From: Enterococcus timonensis
GTDB lineage: Bacteria > Bacillota > Bacilli > Lactobacillales > Enterococcaceae
Assembly (NCBI RefSeq): GCF_900104595.1
Contig: NZ_FNVY01000004.1
Coordinates: forward strand, 744,001 to 808,000
Direction of reading: 5' to 3'
Length of the DNA stretch: 64,000 nucleotides
Shown here: positions 1-9,446 of the stretch, piece after piece
Numbering within the stretch: position 1 is the first letter of the stretch
Layout: each line of letters begins with the position of its first letter
The notes under the pieces: model-generated
Databases searched by the model: none
Seen by the model: the letters and a program-made list of their open reading frames with translations, nothing else
What the model was told of the DNA's origin: nothing
Translations under genes and position numbers: made by a program

Positions 1-476
1 CCTTCGACTTCTTTATTTTGCCAATTATCTTCAGCGCGTAATTTTTTAAACAAGCTAAGGAAAATATTTTCATCGGCTAATAAGCCCCAGATGCGATCTT
101 TTTGATCGACAGTAATAGTTAAATACAGAACGTCGCCGGGTTTAGGCCACAGCTCTTTCATTTCTGGCAAAAAATCTAGGGAGACGACGACATCTTTATC
201 CGGTAAACCGATATCGACAAAAACGCCTAAGTCCCGCCGCGCTTTCACAACAATCCCAAATCCGTAATGTCCCTGACGAATATTAGGAATTTCTGTTGTG
301 AAGCTTAATTTTTGATCAGCATTGATGTAAAAGAACCCTTCAATACTGTCTCCTAATGCATGCTCACCTTCTGTTTTTAACAATTGAAACGTCTGACCAT
401 TTTTTTGTACGAAAAAATGAGTATCATTTTCGTCAGTAATAATTCCTGTTGTCAATGTTCCTAGCAATTCTTCCAT
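1..476 (-). CDS. cvfB: CvfB/YitL-family S1-domain RNA-binding protein (partial, 3' end outside window)
   Basis: This is the N-terminal 158 residues of a gene that runs off the left edge. My translation starts MEELLGTLTTGIITDEND and contains GHYGFGIVVKARRDLGVFVDIG followed by LPDKDVVVSLDFLPEMKELW. This is the OB-fold/S1 RNA-binding pattern of the CvfB (conserved virulence factor B, YitL) family. Family members are cytoplasmic, about 280-300 residues, with tandem S1-like domains and a winged helix, and they influence virulence-factor expression in staphylococci. The ATG at 476 has AAGGAGGA seven bases upstream. The ribosome binding site directly abuts the U-tract of a terminator hairpin, so expression probably depends on read-through or on a promoter just before the hairpin. 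Family assignment is confident; the role here is inferred. Confidence 0.85.
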   Translation of the reverse strand, partial: MEELLGTLTTGIITDENDTHFFVQKNGQTFQLLKTEGEHALGDSIEGFFYINADQKLSFTTEIPNIRQGHYGFGIVVKARRDLGVFVDIGLPDKDVVVSLDFLPEMKELWPKPGDVLYLTITVDQKDRIWGLLADENIFLSLFKKLRAEDNWQNKEVE

Positions 477-489
477 AATTTCCTCCTTG

Positions 490-519
490 AAAAAAAGAGA
501 AGACCTGCTGTCTTCTCTT
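490..519 (-). terminator. Intrinsic terminator after rpoD, directly before the cvfB ribosome binding site
   Basis: On the minus strand AAGAGAAGAC, a 5-base loop and GTCTTCTCTT form a perfect 10-bp stem followed by seven U. One base later the cvfB Shine-Dalgarno AAGGAGGA begins. The plus-strand flank is also T-rich, so it may work in both directions. Confidence 0.85.
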
Positions 520-540
520 TTATTTTTTATATTTAGATTG

Positions 541-639
541 TGTTTTGGCCAACAGTTAGGAAAATAGATAAAACTTCACACAAATATTCTATTTGTCTTC
601 AGTTTTCCTAATTTTCTACACTGTTATTCGGCCAAAACA
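541..639. repeat. Compound inverted repeat (about 100 nt) downstream of rpoD
   Basis: Nested arms face each other. TGTTTTGGCC (541-550) pairs with GGCCAAAACA (630-639), AACAGT (551-556) with ACTGTT (620-625), and TAGGAAAA (557-564) with TTTTCCTA (603-610). A small hairpin ACAAAT/ATTTGT (580-596) sits at the tip. The whole element lies between the rpoD stop codon and the terminator, so it would be in the rpoD mRNA 3' end. I see no U-tract; it is not a second classical terminator. Its function is unknown. Confidence 0.75.
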
Positions 640-644
640 CATCC

Positions 645-1763
645 TTATTCTAAAAAGTCTTTTAGTTGTTTTGAGCGGGATGGGTGGCGGAGTTTCCGTA
701 GGGCTTTGGCTTCGATTTGGCGAATACGTTCGCGGGTTACGCCGAAAACTTTACCTACTTCTTCTAGAGTCCGTGTGCGGCCGTCATCTAGACCAAAACG
801 CAAGCGCAAAACATTTTCCTCGCGATCAGTTAAAGTATCTAGCACATCTTCTAGTTGTTCTTTTAATAATTCGTAAGCGGCATGTTCAGCCGGGCTAGTT
901 GCTTCTTGGTCTTCAATGAAATCACCTAAATGAGAATCATCTTCTTCACCGATTGGTGTTTCCAATGAAACTGGTTCTTGAGCAATTTTCAAAATTTCCC
1001 GAACTTTTTCAGTTGGTAAATCCATTTCAGCACCAATTTCTTCTGGTGTTGGTTCCCGACCTAAATCTTGTAATAATTGTCGTTGAATACGAATTAATTT
1101 GTTAATGGTTTCCACCATATGCACTGGAATCCGAATGGTCCGTGCTTGATCGGCGATGGCCCGGGTGATTGCTTGACGAATCCACCAAGTAGCGTAAGTA
1201 GAAAATTTAAATCCTTTACGGTAATCAAATTTTTCTACGGCTTTCATTAAGCCCATATTTCCTTCTTGAATTAAATCAAGAAATTGCATGCCACGCCCGA
1301 CATAACGTTTAGCAATAGAAACTACTAAGCGCAAGTTGGCTTCAGCTAAGCGTTGTTTAGCTTCTTGGTCGCCTTCTTCAATTTTTAGAGCAAGTTCTAC
1401 TTCTTGCGGTGCCGTTAATAAAGAAACGCGGCCGATTTCTTTTAAGTACATCCGCACGGGGTCGTTAATTTTCACACCCGTTGGCGCCGATAAATCTTCC
1501 ATTTCTTTTTTTGTAACGGTTGCTTTTTTCAAACTAGCTGCGGTAGGTTCACCTTTTTCATCAACTACAGAAATACCGGCATCTTCCACTTTTTGAATCA
1601 ATTGATCCATCGCGTCTGCTTCAAGCTCATAAGGAGTAGCCAATTTTTCAGTCAGTAAATCAATTTTCACTGTACCTGCTTTTTTGTTTGCTTTAATAAA
1701 TTTTTGTAAGGCTTCTTCGTAAGGAATTTTATTTTCTTCAGCCACTTTTTTTTCTTCAGCCAT
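645..1763 (-). CDS. rpoD: RNA polymerase primary sigma factor RpoD (SigA)
   Basis: This 372-residue protein is the housekeeping sigma-70 factor that directs RNA polymerase to -35/-10 promoters. Region 1.1 occupies roughly residues 1-80 and region 1.2 follows at [11 protein letters not shown]. Region 2 includes the -10-reading helix with [18 protein letters not shown]. Region 3 follows, and region 4 near the C-terminus has the helix-turn-helix [17 protein letters not shown]. Length and domain order match SigA of Firmicutes. The ATG at 1763 has a GGAGGG ribosome binding site, and the gap to the upstream dnaG stop is only 11 bases, so dnaG and rpoD form the usual macromolecular-synthesis unit. 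A compound inverted repeat and a terminator follow. No missing motif was noticed. Confidence 0.98.
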   Translation of the reverse strand: MAEEKKVAEENKIPYEEALQKFIKANKKAGTVKIDLLTEKLATPYELEADAMDQLIQKVEDAGISVVDEKGEPTAASLKKATVTKKEMEDLSAPTGVKINDPVRMYLKEIGRVSLLTAPQEVELALKIEEGDQEAKQRLAEANLRLVVSIAKRYVGRGMQFLDLIQEGNMGLMKAVEKFDYRKGFKFSTYATWWIRQAITRAIADQARTIRIPVHMVETINKLIRIQRQLLQDLGREPTPEEIGAEMDLPTEKVREILKIAQEPVSLETPIGEEDDSHLGDFIEDQEATSPAEHAAYELLKEQLEDVLDTLTDREENVLRLRFGLDDGRTRTLEEVGKVFGVTRERIRQIEAKALRKLRHPSRSKQLKDFLE

Positions 1764-1774
1764 TATAGACCCTC

Positions 1775-3586
1775 CTAAATAATTTCTGCCGTTTTCATTT
1801 TTTTGGTCAATTGTAAGATATCGATGGTCAGTTGTAACTCCATCTCCGAATTTTCTAAGCGTTTGGCTTCTTGTTGGAGTTGCCTTTTTTCAGCAATTTC
1901 TCTTTTCAAACGTTCTAACGCTAAACTATGGAGTAAATCGAAAATCTCGTTATTAGATTCTTTTGGGGCGGCTTCTAGCATGAAAATTGTTGCTGCCAAG
2001 TTACGTAAGCTGTCGTCTTTTACATAATCAAGAAAAACATCATCAGACATTTCTCCGCCAGACATAGCAAAACTTTCCATCACCAAATATAATTCTTGAT
2101 ACATGTCGTGAATAAAAATCGGTGGATGTTGGCGTAAAAATTGTCGCACTTCATCGTCATAAAACATCCGATGTAACAACAAGCGTTCTGCTTTTTCGCC
2201 TTGCGTTAACTTTTCCCGGGTCTGTTTGACTGCTTGAGACAAGTCAACCACTTGCTGGAGTTGATTTTGCTGGCGCGATTTGCTCACTGCTAACAATTGA
2301 TTTTTTAAAATATCGTAGCTCACCTGATAAGTTTCAGCCATTTGATGCAAAATAATATCGCGCTCCATGACGGAAGGATTATCAGCTAATTCTACCACGA
2401 GTTCCTTTAAAAAATCACCTTTGCCTTGCTCATTTTCCAAATCGTAATTTTTTTGCAAAAACATTTCCTTAAATTGAAAAGGCGTTTTTTGATTTTTCGT
2501 TAAAAAATTAAAAAATTCAGTTGCACCATGTTGCCTTAAAAATTCATCTGGATCTAATTTTTCTGGCAGCATAACAATTCTTAGACGTAAATGCGACATT
2601 TGTTTTAATTGTTGCAGACTTTTAAAAATCGCATTTTGTCCAGGATCATCTCCATCAAAACAAAGGACTAATTCCTTAGTGGTGCGCTCTAACAGCTGAA
2701 CTTGCTCTTTAGTAAAGCTCGTCCCCATGCTGGCGACACCATTTTTTATCCCTCCTTGAAAAGCGGCGATTACATCCATAAATCCTTCAAATAAAAAACA
2801 CGATTGTGCTTTTCGCATATCACCTTTTGCCTGATTAAAATTATACAACATAAAACGCTTCTCAAACAATGGTGTTTCAGGGGAATTTAAATATTTTGGT
2901 TGATTTTTATTTTTTTCTTGTCCGGTTAGTCGCCCAGAAAAGCCGACAATCGATCCGTTGGCATTTTTTAAAGGAAACATAATTCGCCCTTGAAAGCGAT
3001 CAAAGAACTGTCCATCCTCACTTTGAGCAAATAATCCCGACAATTTTAATTCTTCATCTGAATAACCATCACGCGATAAAATTTCTTTTAAAAATTTCCC
3101 GGTGCTTGGAGCAAAACCAATCCCAAATGTTTTTAAAGTTTCTTCGTCTAGTCCCCGCTTTGTTAAATAATCTAGCGGTTCAACTCCTAATTGCGTATTT
3201 AATAAGACATGTTGAAACGCCGTTTGCGCTTGTTCATGCATCTTAATTAAACGTTGATTTTTTTTGGTGACGGGTGCTGTTTCTGCGACTTCAATTTCAA
3301 GTGGCACGTGGGCATAGTCGGCCACTTTTTTTACCGCTTCAACAAAGCTGACGCCTTCAATTTCTTGAACAAACTGAAAGACATTGCCGCCTTTACCACA
3401 ACCAAAACATTTGAAAATTTGTTTTTCTTCAGTAACCGAAAAGGAAGGTGTTTTTTCTTCGTGAAATGGACAAAGACCGGAATAATTTCGCCCAGCTTTT
3501 TTTAGCTGAACATATTCGCCAACAATGTCGACGATATTCACTTTTTGCCGAATTTCATCAATTTGTACTTGGGGAATCCGTTGCAT
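1775..3586 (-). CDS. dnaG: DNA primase DnaG
   Basis: This cytoplasmic enzyme makes RNA primers at the replication fork. The 603-residue protein opens with a CHC2-type zinc-binding domain (C39, H42, C60, C63). The TOPRIM core follows, with EGFMDV and the acidic DGDDPG, and then the C-terminal helicase-interacting region. An in-frame extension to 3637 exists, but only the ATG at 3586 has a good ribosome binding site (AAAGGTG, about 7 bases upstream) and starts [14 protein letters not shown], the normal DnaG N-terminus. It is followed after 11 bases by rpoD. Two candidate promoters and an 8-bp inverted repeat lie in its leader, downstream of the tuf terminator, so it starts its own transcription unit. 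Confidence 0.97.
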   Translation of the reverse strand: MQRIPQVQIDEIRQKVNIVDIVGEYVQLKKAGRNYSGLCPFHEEKTPSFSVTEEKQIFKCFGCGKGGNVFQFVQEIEGVSFVEAVKKVADYAHVPLEIEVAETAPVTKKNQRLIKMHEQAQTAFQHVLLNTQLGVEPLDYLTKRGLDEETLKTFGIGFAPSTGKFLKEILSRDGYSDEELKLSGLFAQSEDGQFFDRFQGRIMFPLKNANGSIVGFSGRLTGQEKNKNQPKYLNSPETPLFEKRFMLYNFNQAKGDMRKAQSCFLFEGFMDVIAAFQGGIKNGVASMGTSFTKEQVQLLERTTKELVLCFDGDDPGQNAIFKSLQQLKQMSHLRLRIVMLPEKLDPDEFLRQHGATEFFNFLTKNQKTPFQFKEMFLQKNYDLENEQGKGDFLKELVVELADNPSVMERDIILHQMAETYQVSYDILKNQLLAVSKSRQQNQLQQVVDLSQAVKQTREKLTQGEKAERLLLHRMFYDDEVRQFLRQHPPIFIHDMYQELYLVMESFAMSGGEMSDDVFLDYVKDDSLRNLAATIFMLEAAPKESNNEIFDLLHSLALERLKREIAEKRQLQQEAKRLENSEMELQLTIDILQLTKKMKTAEII

Positions 3587-3619
3587 TGTTCTCACACCTT
3601 TCACTTTGAAATGGAAAAA

Positions 3620-3647
3620 ATTCGCATCAATTTTCATTAATGCGAAT
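3620..3647 (-). promoter_or_regulatory. Inverted repeat in the dnaG leader
   Basis: ATTCGCAT (3620-3627) and ATGCGAAT (3640-3647) form perfect 8-bp arms around a 12-base loop, between the candidate promoters and the dnaG start codon. No U-tract follows, so it is not a terminator. It could be a leader RNA stem or an operator; the sequence does not decide. Confidence 0.5.
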
Positions 3648-3669
3648 CAAGACACACTCATACATTCTT

Positions 3670-3697
3670 ATCATACCAAAGTTTTGGAAAACTACAA
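3670..3697 (-). promoter_or_regulatory. Candidate extended -10 promoter for dnaG-rpoD
   Basis: Minus-strand TTGTAG (3692-3697), 16 bases, then TGG TATGAT (-10 at 3670-3675), with the TGn extension of a strong -10 element. Confidence 0.55.
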
Positions 3698-3708
3698 GAA
3701 AAGTGCCC

Positions 3709-3738
3709 ATAATATGTATAAATTTTAACTTCTGTCAA
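3709..3738 (-). promoter_or_regulatory. Second candidate promoter for dnaG-rpoD
   Basis: Minus-strand consensus TTGACA (3733-3738), 18-base spacer, TATTAT (3709-3714). It lies just past the tuf terminator, so dnaG may have two tandem start points. Confidence 0.6.
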
Positions 3739-3740
3739 AT

Positions 3741-3777
3741 AAAAAAAGAAGCAGCCAAACTTTTTTGGTTGCTTCTT
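3741..3777 (-). terminator. Terminator of tuf
   Basis: On the minus strand AAGAAGCAACCAAA pairs with TTTGGCTGCTTCTT (one G-U pair), followed by seven U. Confidence 0.88.
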
Positions 3778-3796
3778 TAATAATGCATTATAAAAT

Positions 3797-4984
3797 TTAA
3801 CCTTCGATTTCAGTAACCATACCAGATCCAACCGTTTTGCCACCTTCACGAATGGAGAAAGTTGTTCCTTTTTCAATGGCAACTGGATGAATTAATTCGA
3901 CATCAATTGTAACATTGTCTCCTGGCATAACCATTTCAACGCCTTCTGGAAGTTCGATAACCCCAGTAACGTCTGTCGTCCGGAAATAAAATTGTGGACG
4001 ATAGTTAGTAAAGAATGGCGTGTGACGTCCGCCTTCTTCTTTCGTTAAGATATAGACTTCGCCGATAAATTTCGTATGTGGAGTAATAGAACCAGGTTTA
4101 GCAATCACTTGACCACGGGTAACATCATCACGTTGAATCCCACGTAACAAGACACCAACGTTATCGCCGGCTTCACCGTAATCCAAAGTTTTTCTAAACA
4201 TTTCCACCCCAGTAACAACAGCTTTTTTAATATCGGGATGAATTCCGACGATTTCAACTTCATCGCCGACCCGCAATGTTCCGCGATCAATCCGACCAGA
4301 AGCTACTGTGCCTCGACCAGTAATGGTGAAGACATCTTCCACTGGAATCAACAAAGGTTTATCCAATTCACGAACAGGTGTTGGAATATAAGTATCAACA
4401 GTATCCATTAATTCTAAAATTGCTTCTTCAGCCGCAGGATCGCCTTCCAAAGCTTTTAAAGCTGAACCTTTAATGACTGGAATATCGTCGCCTGGAAAAT
4501 CGTATTCGTTTAATAATTCCCGAACTTCCATCTCGACTAAATCAATTAATTCTTCGTCATCTACTTGGTCAATTTTATTAATAAAGACGATTAAATATTT
4601 TACACCTACTTGGCGAGAGAGCAAAATATGTTCACGCGTTTGAGGCATCGGACCATCAGTAGCGGAAACAACAAGAATTGCCCCATCCATTTGAGCGGCA
4701 CCGGTAATCATATTTTTAACATAGTCTGCGTGCCCTGGAGCATCGATATGGGCGTAATGCCGTGCTTCAGTTTCGTATTCAACGTGGGCTGTGTTAATGG
4801 TAATCCCGCGTTCACGTTCTTCAGGTGCAGCATCAATTGACGCATAATCTTGCGCGTCGGCCAAACCTTTCTTTGATAATACTTTGGTAATTGCCGCCGT
4901 TAATGTTGTTTTACCATGATCGACGTGACCAATCGTACCAATATTAACATGTGGTTTTGAGCGGTCATAATGTTTCTTTGCCAT
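3797..4984 (-). CDS. tuf: Elongation factor Tu
   Basis: This 395-residue translational GTPase delivers aminoacyl-tRNA to the ribosome. The GTPase domain carries the P-loop GHVDHGKT near residue 19, switch [15 protein letters not shown] and NKID, and is followed by the two beta-barrel domains ending in [10 protein letters not shown]. The length matches EF-Tu. The start has a TAGGAGG ribosome binding site. The gene stands alone here, with its own promoter and terminator, rather than behind fusA in the str operon within this window. Whether another tuf copy exists elsewhere cannot be seen. Confidence 0.99.
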   Translation of the reverse strand: MAKKHYDRSKPHVNIGTIGHVDHGKTTLTAAITKVLSKKGLADAQDYASIDAAPEERERGITINTAHVEYETEARHYAHIDAPGHADYVKNMITGAAQMDGAILVVSATDGPMPQTREHILLSRQVGVKYLIVFINKIDQVDDEELIDLVEMEVRELLNEYDFPGDDIPVIKGSALKALEGDPAAEEAILELMDTVDTYIPTPVRELDKPLLIPVEDVFTITGRGTVASGRIDRGTLRVGDEVEIVGIHPDIKKAVVTGVEMFRKTLDYGEAGDNVGVLLRGIQRDDVTRGQVIAKPGSITPHTKFIGEVYILTKEEGGRHTPFFTNYRPQFYFRTTDVTGVIELPEGVEMVMPGDNVTIDVELIHPVAIEKGTTFSIREGGKTVGSGMVTEIEG

Positions 4985-5057
4985 TTTTCACAAACCTCCT
5001 AAAATTCATTTTGAAAAAAGATTGCGATTTCTTTTGCTTTCTTTATTCACTGTCTTA

Positions 5058-5085
5058 ATTATAATCTTTTTACATTAAATGACAA
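5058..5085 (-). promoter_or_regulatory. tuf promoter
   Basis: Minus-strand TTGTCA (5080-5085), 16 bases, consensus TATAAT (5058-5063). The leader to the tuf ATG is about 70 bases. Confidence 0.8.
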
Positions 5086-5131
5086 AAATTTTGTCTCGAA
5101 AATGATGTTTCTTAAATCTATTTCTGGAGGC

Positions 5132-5163
5132 AAAAAAAGTCAGAGGAAAATTCATCCCCTGAC
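5132..5163 (-). terminator. Terminator of the YhcH-family gene
   Basis: Minus-strand GTCAGGGG and CCTCTGAC form an 8-bp stem (one G-U), followed by seven U. Confidence 0.8.
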
Positions 5164-5252
5164 CTAACAACTATCAATTGAAAAAAATGAAAATTTTTCT
5201 TTTGTTTATCGTCGCTTTTTTGAAAAATTGTTTTTTTGATTAAAAAACAGAT

Positions 5253-5702
5253 TTAGCCAATTTTAAAGACGATTTTTTTAACAGAAACAACGGATTCTTC
5301 TTGAACGCCTGTCCGGTGAGCTTCGTGTGGGAACAAAAGTAAAAAATTATTTTTTTCATCTAAGCGAATCGTATCGGTTGGTTCACCAAAAAGTTCGTAC
5401 ATTTCTTTTTCTGGTTGGTAGACATCTTTTTTCAACGTGTCGTCAAAATTTAAATCCACCAGCTCAGAGCCTTCAAGAATATAATGGACGTCTACCATTT
5501 TTTCGTGCGCTTCCCAGAAACCTGCTGCCCGAGATTTTGTGTCATAAGAAATCAAGTTGGCTTTAATATTGTCGGCTACTTGAATCGAAGTGCCGGCAAC
5601 AAAATCGCTCGCTTTAAATGAAGCCAAAAAGTCTTGGACCTTCTTTAATTCTGGTAAAATTTCGCTCACTTTTGTTAAATCTTTTGTACTTGAAAATAAC
5701 AT
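5253..5702 (-). CDS. YhcH/YjgK/YiaL (DUF386) family protein
   Basis: This 149-residue cytoplasmic protein belongs to the YhcH/YjgK/YiaL family, small cupin-like proteins that include the EbgC beta subunit and sialic-acid or sugar catabolism proteins. Supporting features are the length, WEAHEKMVDVHYILEGSE, and FPHEAHRTGV with histidines placed as in the family's metal site, then VKKIVFKIG at the C-terminus. The family is thought to act on sugars or sugar phosphates, but the substrate varies. Here it is monocistronic between tuf and pgi with no sugar transporter beside it, so no substrate can be inferred. The start has a GGGGGA ribosome binding site. Confidence 0.85.
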   Translation of the reverse strand: MLFSSTKDLTKVSEILPELKKVQDFLASFKASDFVAGTSIQVADNIKANLISYDTKSRAAGFWEAHEKMVDVHYILEGSELVDLNFDDTLKKDVYQPEKEMYELFGEPTDTIRLDEKNNFLLLFPHEAHRTGVQEESVVSVKKIVFKIG

Positions 5703-5781
5703 GAATCTTCCCCCTTAGTCATAATAACAGTATTTACTTTAGGTCAAAAAAATTGCTTTGTCAAAAAAAATTTAAGGCCAT

Positions 5782-5820
5782 AAAAAAAAAGGACCATCAA
5801 AATGGATGATCCTTTTTTTT
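5782..5820 (-). terminator. Terminator of pgi (bidirectional shape)
   Basis: Minus-strand GGATCATC and GATGGTCC form an 8-bp stem flanked by A8 and U9 runs. It could act on both strands, but only pgi ends here. Confidence 0.85.
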
Positions 5821-5840
5821 AAAATATTACAAAGATTTTT

Positions 5841-7187
5841 TTACAGACGTTCGTTCAATTCTTTAGCTAAATCTTCAAAGCCAGGTTTGCCTAAAAGGGC
5901 GAACATGTTCTTCTTATACATTTCTACACCTGGTTGGTCAAATGGATTCACAGCATTTAAATAACCAGAAACGCCAATGGCAATTTCAAAGAAATAAATC
6001 ATGTAGCCTAATGTGTAGGCATCCATCTTCGGAATTTTAACTAATAAGTTCGGTACGCCACCATCTGTATGAGCTAAAAGAGTTCCTTCAAATGCTTTTG
6101 TATTTACAAAATCCATTTCTTTTCCTTGCAAATAACCAAGTCCATCTAAGTCTTCAGCAGTTTCAGGAATTTTTACGCTCTTTCTAGGTTCCTCTACTTT
6201 AATCACCGTTTCAAAAATATTGCGGCGGCCTTCTTGAATGTATTGGCCTAAAGAATGTAAATCGGTAGAAAAATTCGCTGAGGAAGGATAAATTCCTTTT
6301 TGGTCTTTTCCTTCAGATTCTCCGCACAATTGTTTCCACCATTCAGAGAAATATTGCATGCCTGGTTCGTAATTAATTAATAACTCAGTCACTTTCCCTT
6401 TACGGTATAAAATATTACGATATGCTGCATATTGATACGCTTCATTTTTTGACAAATCGTCATCCGCATATTCAACACTAGCATCAAGAGCTCCTTGCAT
6501 TAAGGCATCTACGTCAGCTCCAGAAGCGGCAATTGGTAAAAGACCCACTGCAGTCAATACGGAATAACGGCCACCAACATCATCAGGAATAACAAAAGTT
6601 TCCCAACCTTGTGCGTCAGCTTCTACTTTTACAGCGCCACGTTCTTTATCTGTTGTGGCATAAATCCGTCCGTTCGCTTCTTTTTCGCCATATTTTTTTA
6701 CTAGTAATTCTTTGAAAACGCGAAAAGCAATCGCTGGTTCAGTAGTTGTCCCTGATTTTGAAATTACATTGACAGAAAAATCTTTTTCGCCAATTACTTC
6801 AATCAAGTCGGCTAAATAAGTGGAAGAAATCGAATTGCCGGCAAAGAAAATTTGCGGCGCATTTCTTTTTTCACTTGGTAATAAATTATTAAAAGTATGA
6901 TTTAAAAAGTCAATCGCAGCTCTAGCACCTAAATAAGATCCACCAATTCCGATTACAACGAGCACTTCGGAATCTGATTTAATTTTAGCAGCTGCTTGTT
7001 TAATCCGTGCAAATTCTTCTTTGTCATAATTTTTAGGTAAATCTACCCAACCGATATAATCGCTCCCGGCACCAGTACCTTGACGCAAAGTATTGTGAGC
7101 ACTTGTTACTTGGTCTTGCATGTAGCTTAATTCGTGTTCTTTAACAAACGGAGCCACGGCTGAATAATCAAATTTAATATGAGACAT
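5841..7187 (-). CDS. pgi: Glucose-6-phosphate isomerase
   Basis: This 448-residue cytosolic enzyme interconverts glucose 6-phosphate and fructose 6-phosphate. Sugar isomerase (SIS) motifs are visible: [32 protein letters not shown], the signature [16 protein letters not shown], and [27 protein letters not shown]. An extended TTG-initiated frame reaches 7202, but GAGGAGG is positioned for the ATG at 7187 (MSHIKFDYS), the usual N-terminus. It has its own terminator. Its product feeds both glycolysis and, through glucose 1-phosphate, the glycogen operon at 49-59 kb. Confidence 0.97.
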   Translation of the reverse strand: MSHIKFDYSAVAPFVKEHELSYMQDQVTSAHNTLRQGTGAGSDYIGWVDLPKNYDKEEFARIKQAAAKIKSDSEVLVVIGIGGSYLGARAAIDFLNHTFNNLLPSEKRNAPQIFFAGNSISSTYLADLIEVIGEKDFSVNVISKSGTTTEPAIAFRVFKELLVKKYGEKEANGRIYATTDKERGAVKVEADAQGWETFVIPDDVGGRYSVLTAVGLLPIAASGADVDALMQGALDASVEYADDDLSKNEAYQYAAYRNILYRKGKVTELLINYEPGMQYFSEWWKQLCGESEGKDQKGIYPSSANFSTDLHSLGQYIQEGRRNIFETVIKVEEPRKSVKIPETAEDLDGLGYLQGKEMDFVNTKAFEGTLLAHTDGGVPNLLVKIPKMDAYTLGYMIYFFEIAIGVSGYLNAVNPFDQPGVEMYKKNMFALLGKPGFEDLAKELNERL

Positions 7188-7289
7188 TTTTTTCCTCCTC
7201 AAAATTATTTCTTACATTCCTTACATTAAAGTTTTTCGACTTATTTGACAAGCTAAAAGTCATTATTTCTACTAAAATCTTTTGCCTTT

Positions 7290-8660
7290 TTAAACGATTC
7301 CTTGTGAATCCATGGCAAAAGCAACTTTTTCTAGGCTGGCTAAGTTAGAGCCCATCAAAAAATTATTCGGGCAATCGTATGCGTTAGCCGTGTCACGACA
7401 AGTTTGATAAATGTTTTTCATAATCGCTGAAAGTTCTTGATCGACTTTTTCAATATTCCAAATCATGCGTTGACTATCTTGGGCCATCTCTAGTGCCGAA
7501 ACTGCCACACCACCTGCATTGGCCGCTTTGCCGGGACAATAATAAATATTTTCTTGGGCAAAAAATGCGACAGCCGAGATTGCTGTTGGCATATTGGCGC
7601 CTTCTACGATAATTTTTAGGCCGTGATCGACCATGTTTTGAGCTTGCGATAAACTAATTTCATTTTGCGTAGCGCAAGGTAAAGCAATGGTAAAGTCAAA
7701 AGGTAAATCCCAAACTGATTTTTTTGAAAAATATTGAGCGTCTGGGCGATTTTTTTGATAAGCCGTTAATCGTTGGCGTTTGATTTCTTTGATTTCTTTT
7801 AAAAGGGTGACATCAATGCCGGCCGGATCATAAATTACACCATCAGAATCCGAGCAAGTTAAGACTTTCGCTCCTAGTGCCAATGCTTTTTCAATGGCAT
7901 AAATTGCCACATTGCCAGAACCGGAAACGTGAACAGTATGTTGGGAGAAATCTTCGTGTAAATCTTTTAATAAATTTTCTACAAAATACACCAAACCGTA
8001 ACCCGTCGCCTCTGTGCGCCCAGGAGAGCCACCATATAAAAGAGGTTTGCCGGTTAAGACACCAAAGTCCATCCCATTTAATTTTTTGTACATTCCAAAT
8101 AAATAACCAATTTCTCGCGCGCCAACACCAATATCTCCGGCTGGCACATCAAAATTTTCTCCAATATGTCGTTGCAGCTCTAACATAAAGCTCTGACAAA
8201 AACGCATGATTTCCCCATCAGATTTCCCTTTAGGATCAAAATCTGCGCCCCCTTTGCCGCCGCCAATCATTAGTTGGGTTAAACTATTTTTAAAAATTTG
8301 TTCAAAAGCGAGAAATTTTAAGACAGACGCATTAACCGTTGGATGAAACCGCAAGCCGCCTTTATAAGGCCCTAATGCCGAGTTAAATTGCACGCGATAT
8401 CCGCGGTTGACTTGGACTTGCTGCTGGTCATCCACCCAAGGAACCCGAAAAGAAATTAAACGCTCCGGCTCAACTAATTGACCGAAAATATTTTTTTCCA
8501 GTAAGTGTGGGTTTTTAGCGAAAAAAAGTTTGGCTGCTGGTAAAAATTCTTCGACCGCTTGCAAAAATTCTGTTTCGTTGGGATTTTGGACTTGTAATTT
8601 TTGAAAAACTTCATCAACGTACTGATTAGCTTCTTGTTTAATTTCTTGACTGACTTTCAT
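7290..8660 (-). CDS. gdhA: NADP-type glutamate dehydrogenase
   Basis: This 456-residue hexameric-class enzyme aminates 2-oxoglutarate to glutamate in the cytosol. Visible motifs include the substrate-binding GPYKGGLRFHPTVN, the catalytic-lysine segment GGGKGGADFDPKGKSD, the Rossmann part HVSGSGNVAIYAIEKA and IVEGANMP. Length and motifs fit the NADP-dependent anabolic form. A GTG at 8669 is also in frame, but the AAAGGA ribosome binding site sits 10 bases before the ATG at 8660 and only one base before the GTG, so 8660 is chosen. It follows aroD by about 33 bases and probably shares a transcript with aroD and the methyltransferase. No clear terminator separates it from pgi. Confidence 0.95.
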   Translation of the reverse strand: MKVSQEIKQEANQYVDEVFQKLQVQNPNETEFLQAVEEFLPAAKLFFAKNPHLLEKNIFGQLVEPERLISFRVPWVDDQQQVQVNRGYRVQFNSALGPYKGGLRFHPTVNASVLKFLAFEQIFKNSLTQLMIGGGKGGADFDPKGKSDGEIMRFCQSFMLELQRHIGENFDVPAGDIGVGAREIGYLFGMYKKLNGMDFGVLTGKPLLYGGSPGRTEATGYGLVYFVENLLKDLHEDFSQHTVHVSGSGNVAIYAIEKALALGAKVLTCSDSDGVIYDPAGIDVTLLKEIKEIKRQRLTAYQKNRPDAQYFSKKSVWDLPFDFTIALPCATQNEISLSQAQNMVDHGLKIIVEGANMPTAISAVAFFAQENIYYCPGKAANAGGVAVSALEMAQDSQRMIWNIEKVDQELSAIMKNIYQTCRDTANAYDCPNNFLMGSNLASLEKVAFAMDSQGIV

Positions 8661-8693
8661 GGTGGACACATCCTTTTATGAAATGATTTTAGG

Positions 8694-9446
8694 TTACTGG
8701 CTTTTTGTTTTTGGCACGACAGTGGATTGGCGGATTTTTTGAATCGTTGCTAACGTTAACTGACCGGGGGCTGCTGCTGTATTTCCAGCGACAAAAGTTG
8801 CACTTGAGGCAAATGTTTCTGGATAAATGCGACTGACCCAGCCACCATTTCCCATACCAATTATAATTTGTGGGGGATTTTTTTCTTGGCTATTTTCTGT
8901 TGCAAATATTTTTAGAGTCACCAAATCTTCTGGCTGTTGAATGGTGACGGCAAATTTTTCCACATCTGGCAGCACGGGTAAGGCGCGCATTCGTTGGCGA
9001 ATCTCTTTTAAAATTACAAGTGACGGCGTGTAATCTACTTGATGAAAACTAGTAATCAATTTAACTGGAAATTTTCGGATAATCTCAATCAGTTGCGGCG
9101 CATCGACGCGATTTATTTCTAGATCAACAGATGAAAATATTCCGCTAGCTAAATATTTTTTCAAAAGCTTCTGATATATTGCAGCGCTGCCGACAAATTG
9201 GCCCCCTTCTATTTTCGTGCGGATGGTCAAAATAATTGGCATTTTCACAGGAGAAAAAATTTCCGCAAGCTCTTGTGAAGAGATTTCTTCTAAAAAACAA
9301 TCGGCCCGCCACTCCACCATGGAAATTTCATTTTCACAATCTTCAGTGTTAGAAACTTGATTTTTAGAAATTTCTTCTGAAAGTTGGGCAATTTCAGCAG
9401 CTAACGCACTACAATCGGCGCCAACGAAAGAACGAATCCAAATCAT
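8694..9446 (-). CDS. aroD: Type I 3-dehydroquinate dehydratase
   Basis: This 250-residue enzyme catalyses the third step of the shikimate pathway, dehydrating 3-dehydroquinate through a Schiff base. Type I features are EWRADCF near the N-terminus, the active-site histidine in ITSFHQVDYTP, the candidate Schiff-base lysine in DVEKFAVT, and the C-terminal substrate loop with RIYPETFASSATF and APGQL. The gene overlaps the upstream methyltransferase stop by 4 bases (ATGA type), so translation is coupled. No other shikimate genes are beside it, which is unusual for a biosynthetic aroD but not unique. Confidence 0.93.
   Translation of the reverse strand: MIWIRSFVGADCSALAAEIAQLSEEISKNQVSNTEDCENEISMVEWRADCFLEEISSQELAEIFSPVKMPIILTIRTKIEGGQFVGSAAIYQKLLKKYLASGIFSSVDLEINRVDAPQLIEIIRKFPVKLITSFHQVDYTPSLVILKEIRQRMRALPVLPDVEKFAVTIQQPEDLVTLKIFATENSQEKNPPQIIIGMGNGGWVSRIYPETFASSATFVAGNTAAAPGQLTLATIQKIRQSTVVPKTKSQ

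Noticed and set aside
3587-3637. N-terminal extension of DnaG (MKIDANFFHF...)
   Set aside because: No ribosome binding site; the extension overlaps the leader inverted repeat, and the ATG at 3586 has AAAGGTG and the family N-terminus.
5041-5252. Possible extra small gene between tuf and the YhcH gene
   Set aside because: No frame with start and ribosome binding site; the stretch is explained by the tuf promoter and a terminator.
7204-7225. Tandem ATGTAAG repeat upstream of pgi
   Set aside because: Only two 9-base copies in an AT-rich leader; too short to interpret.
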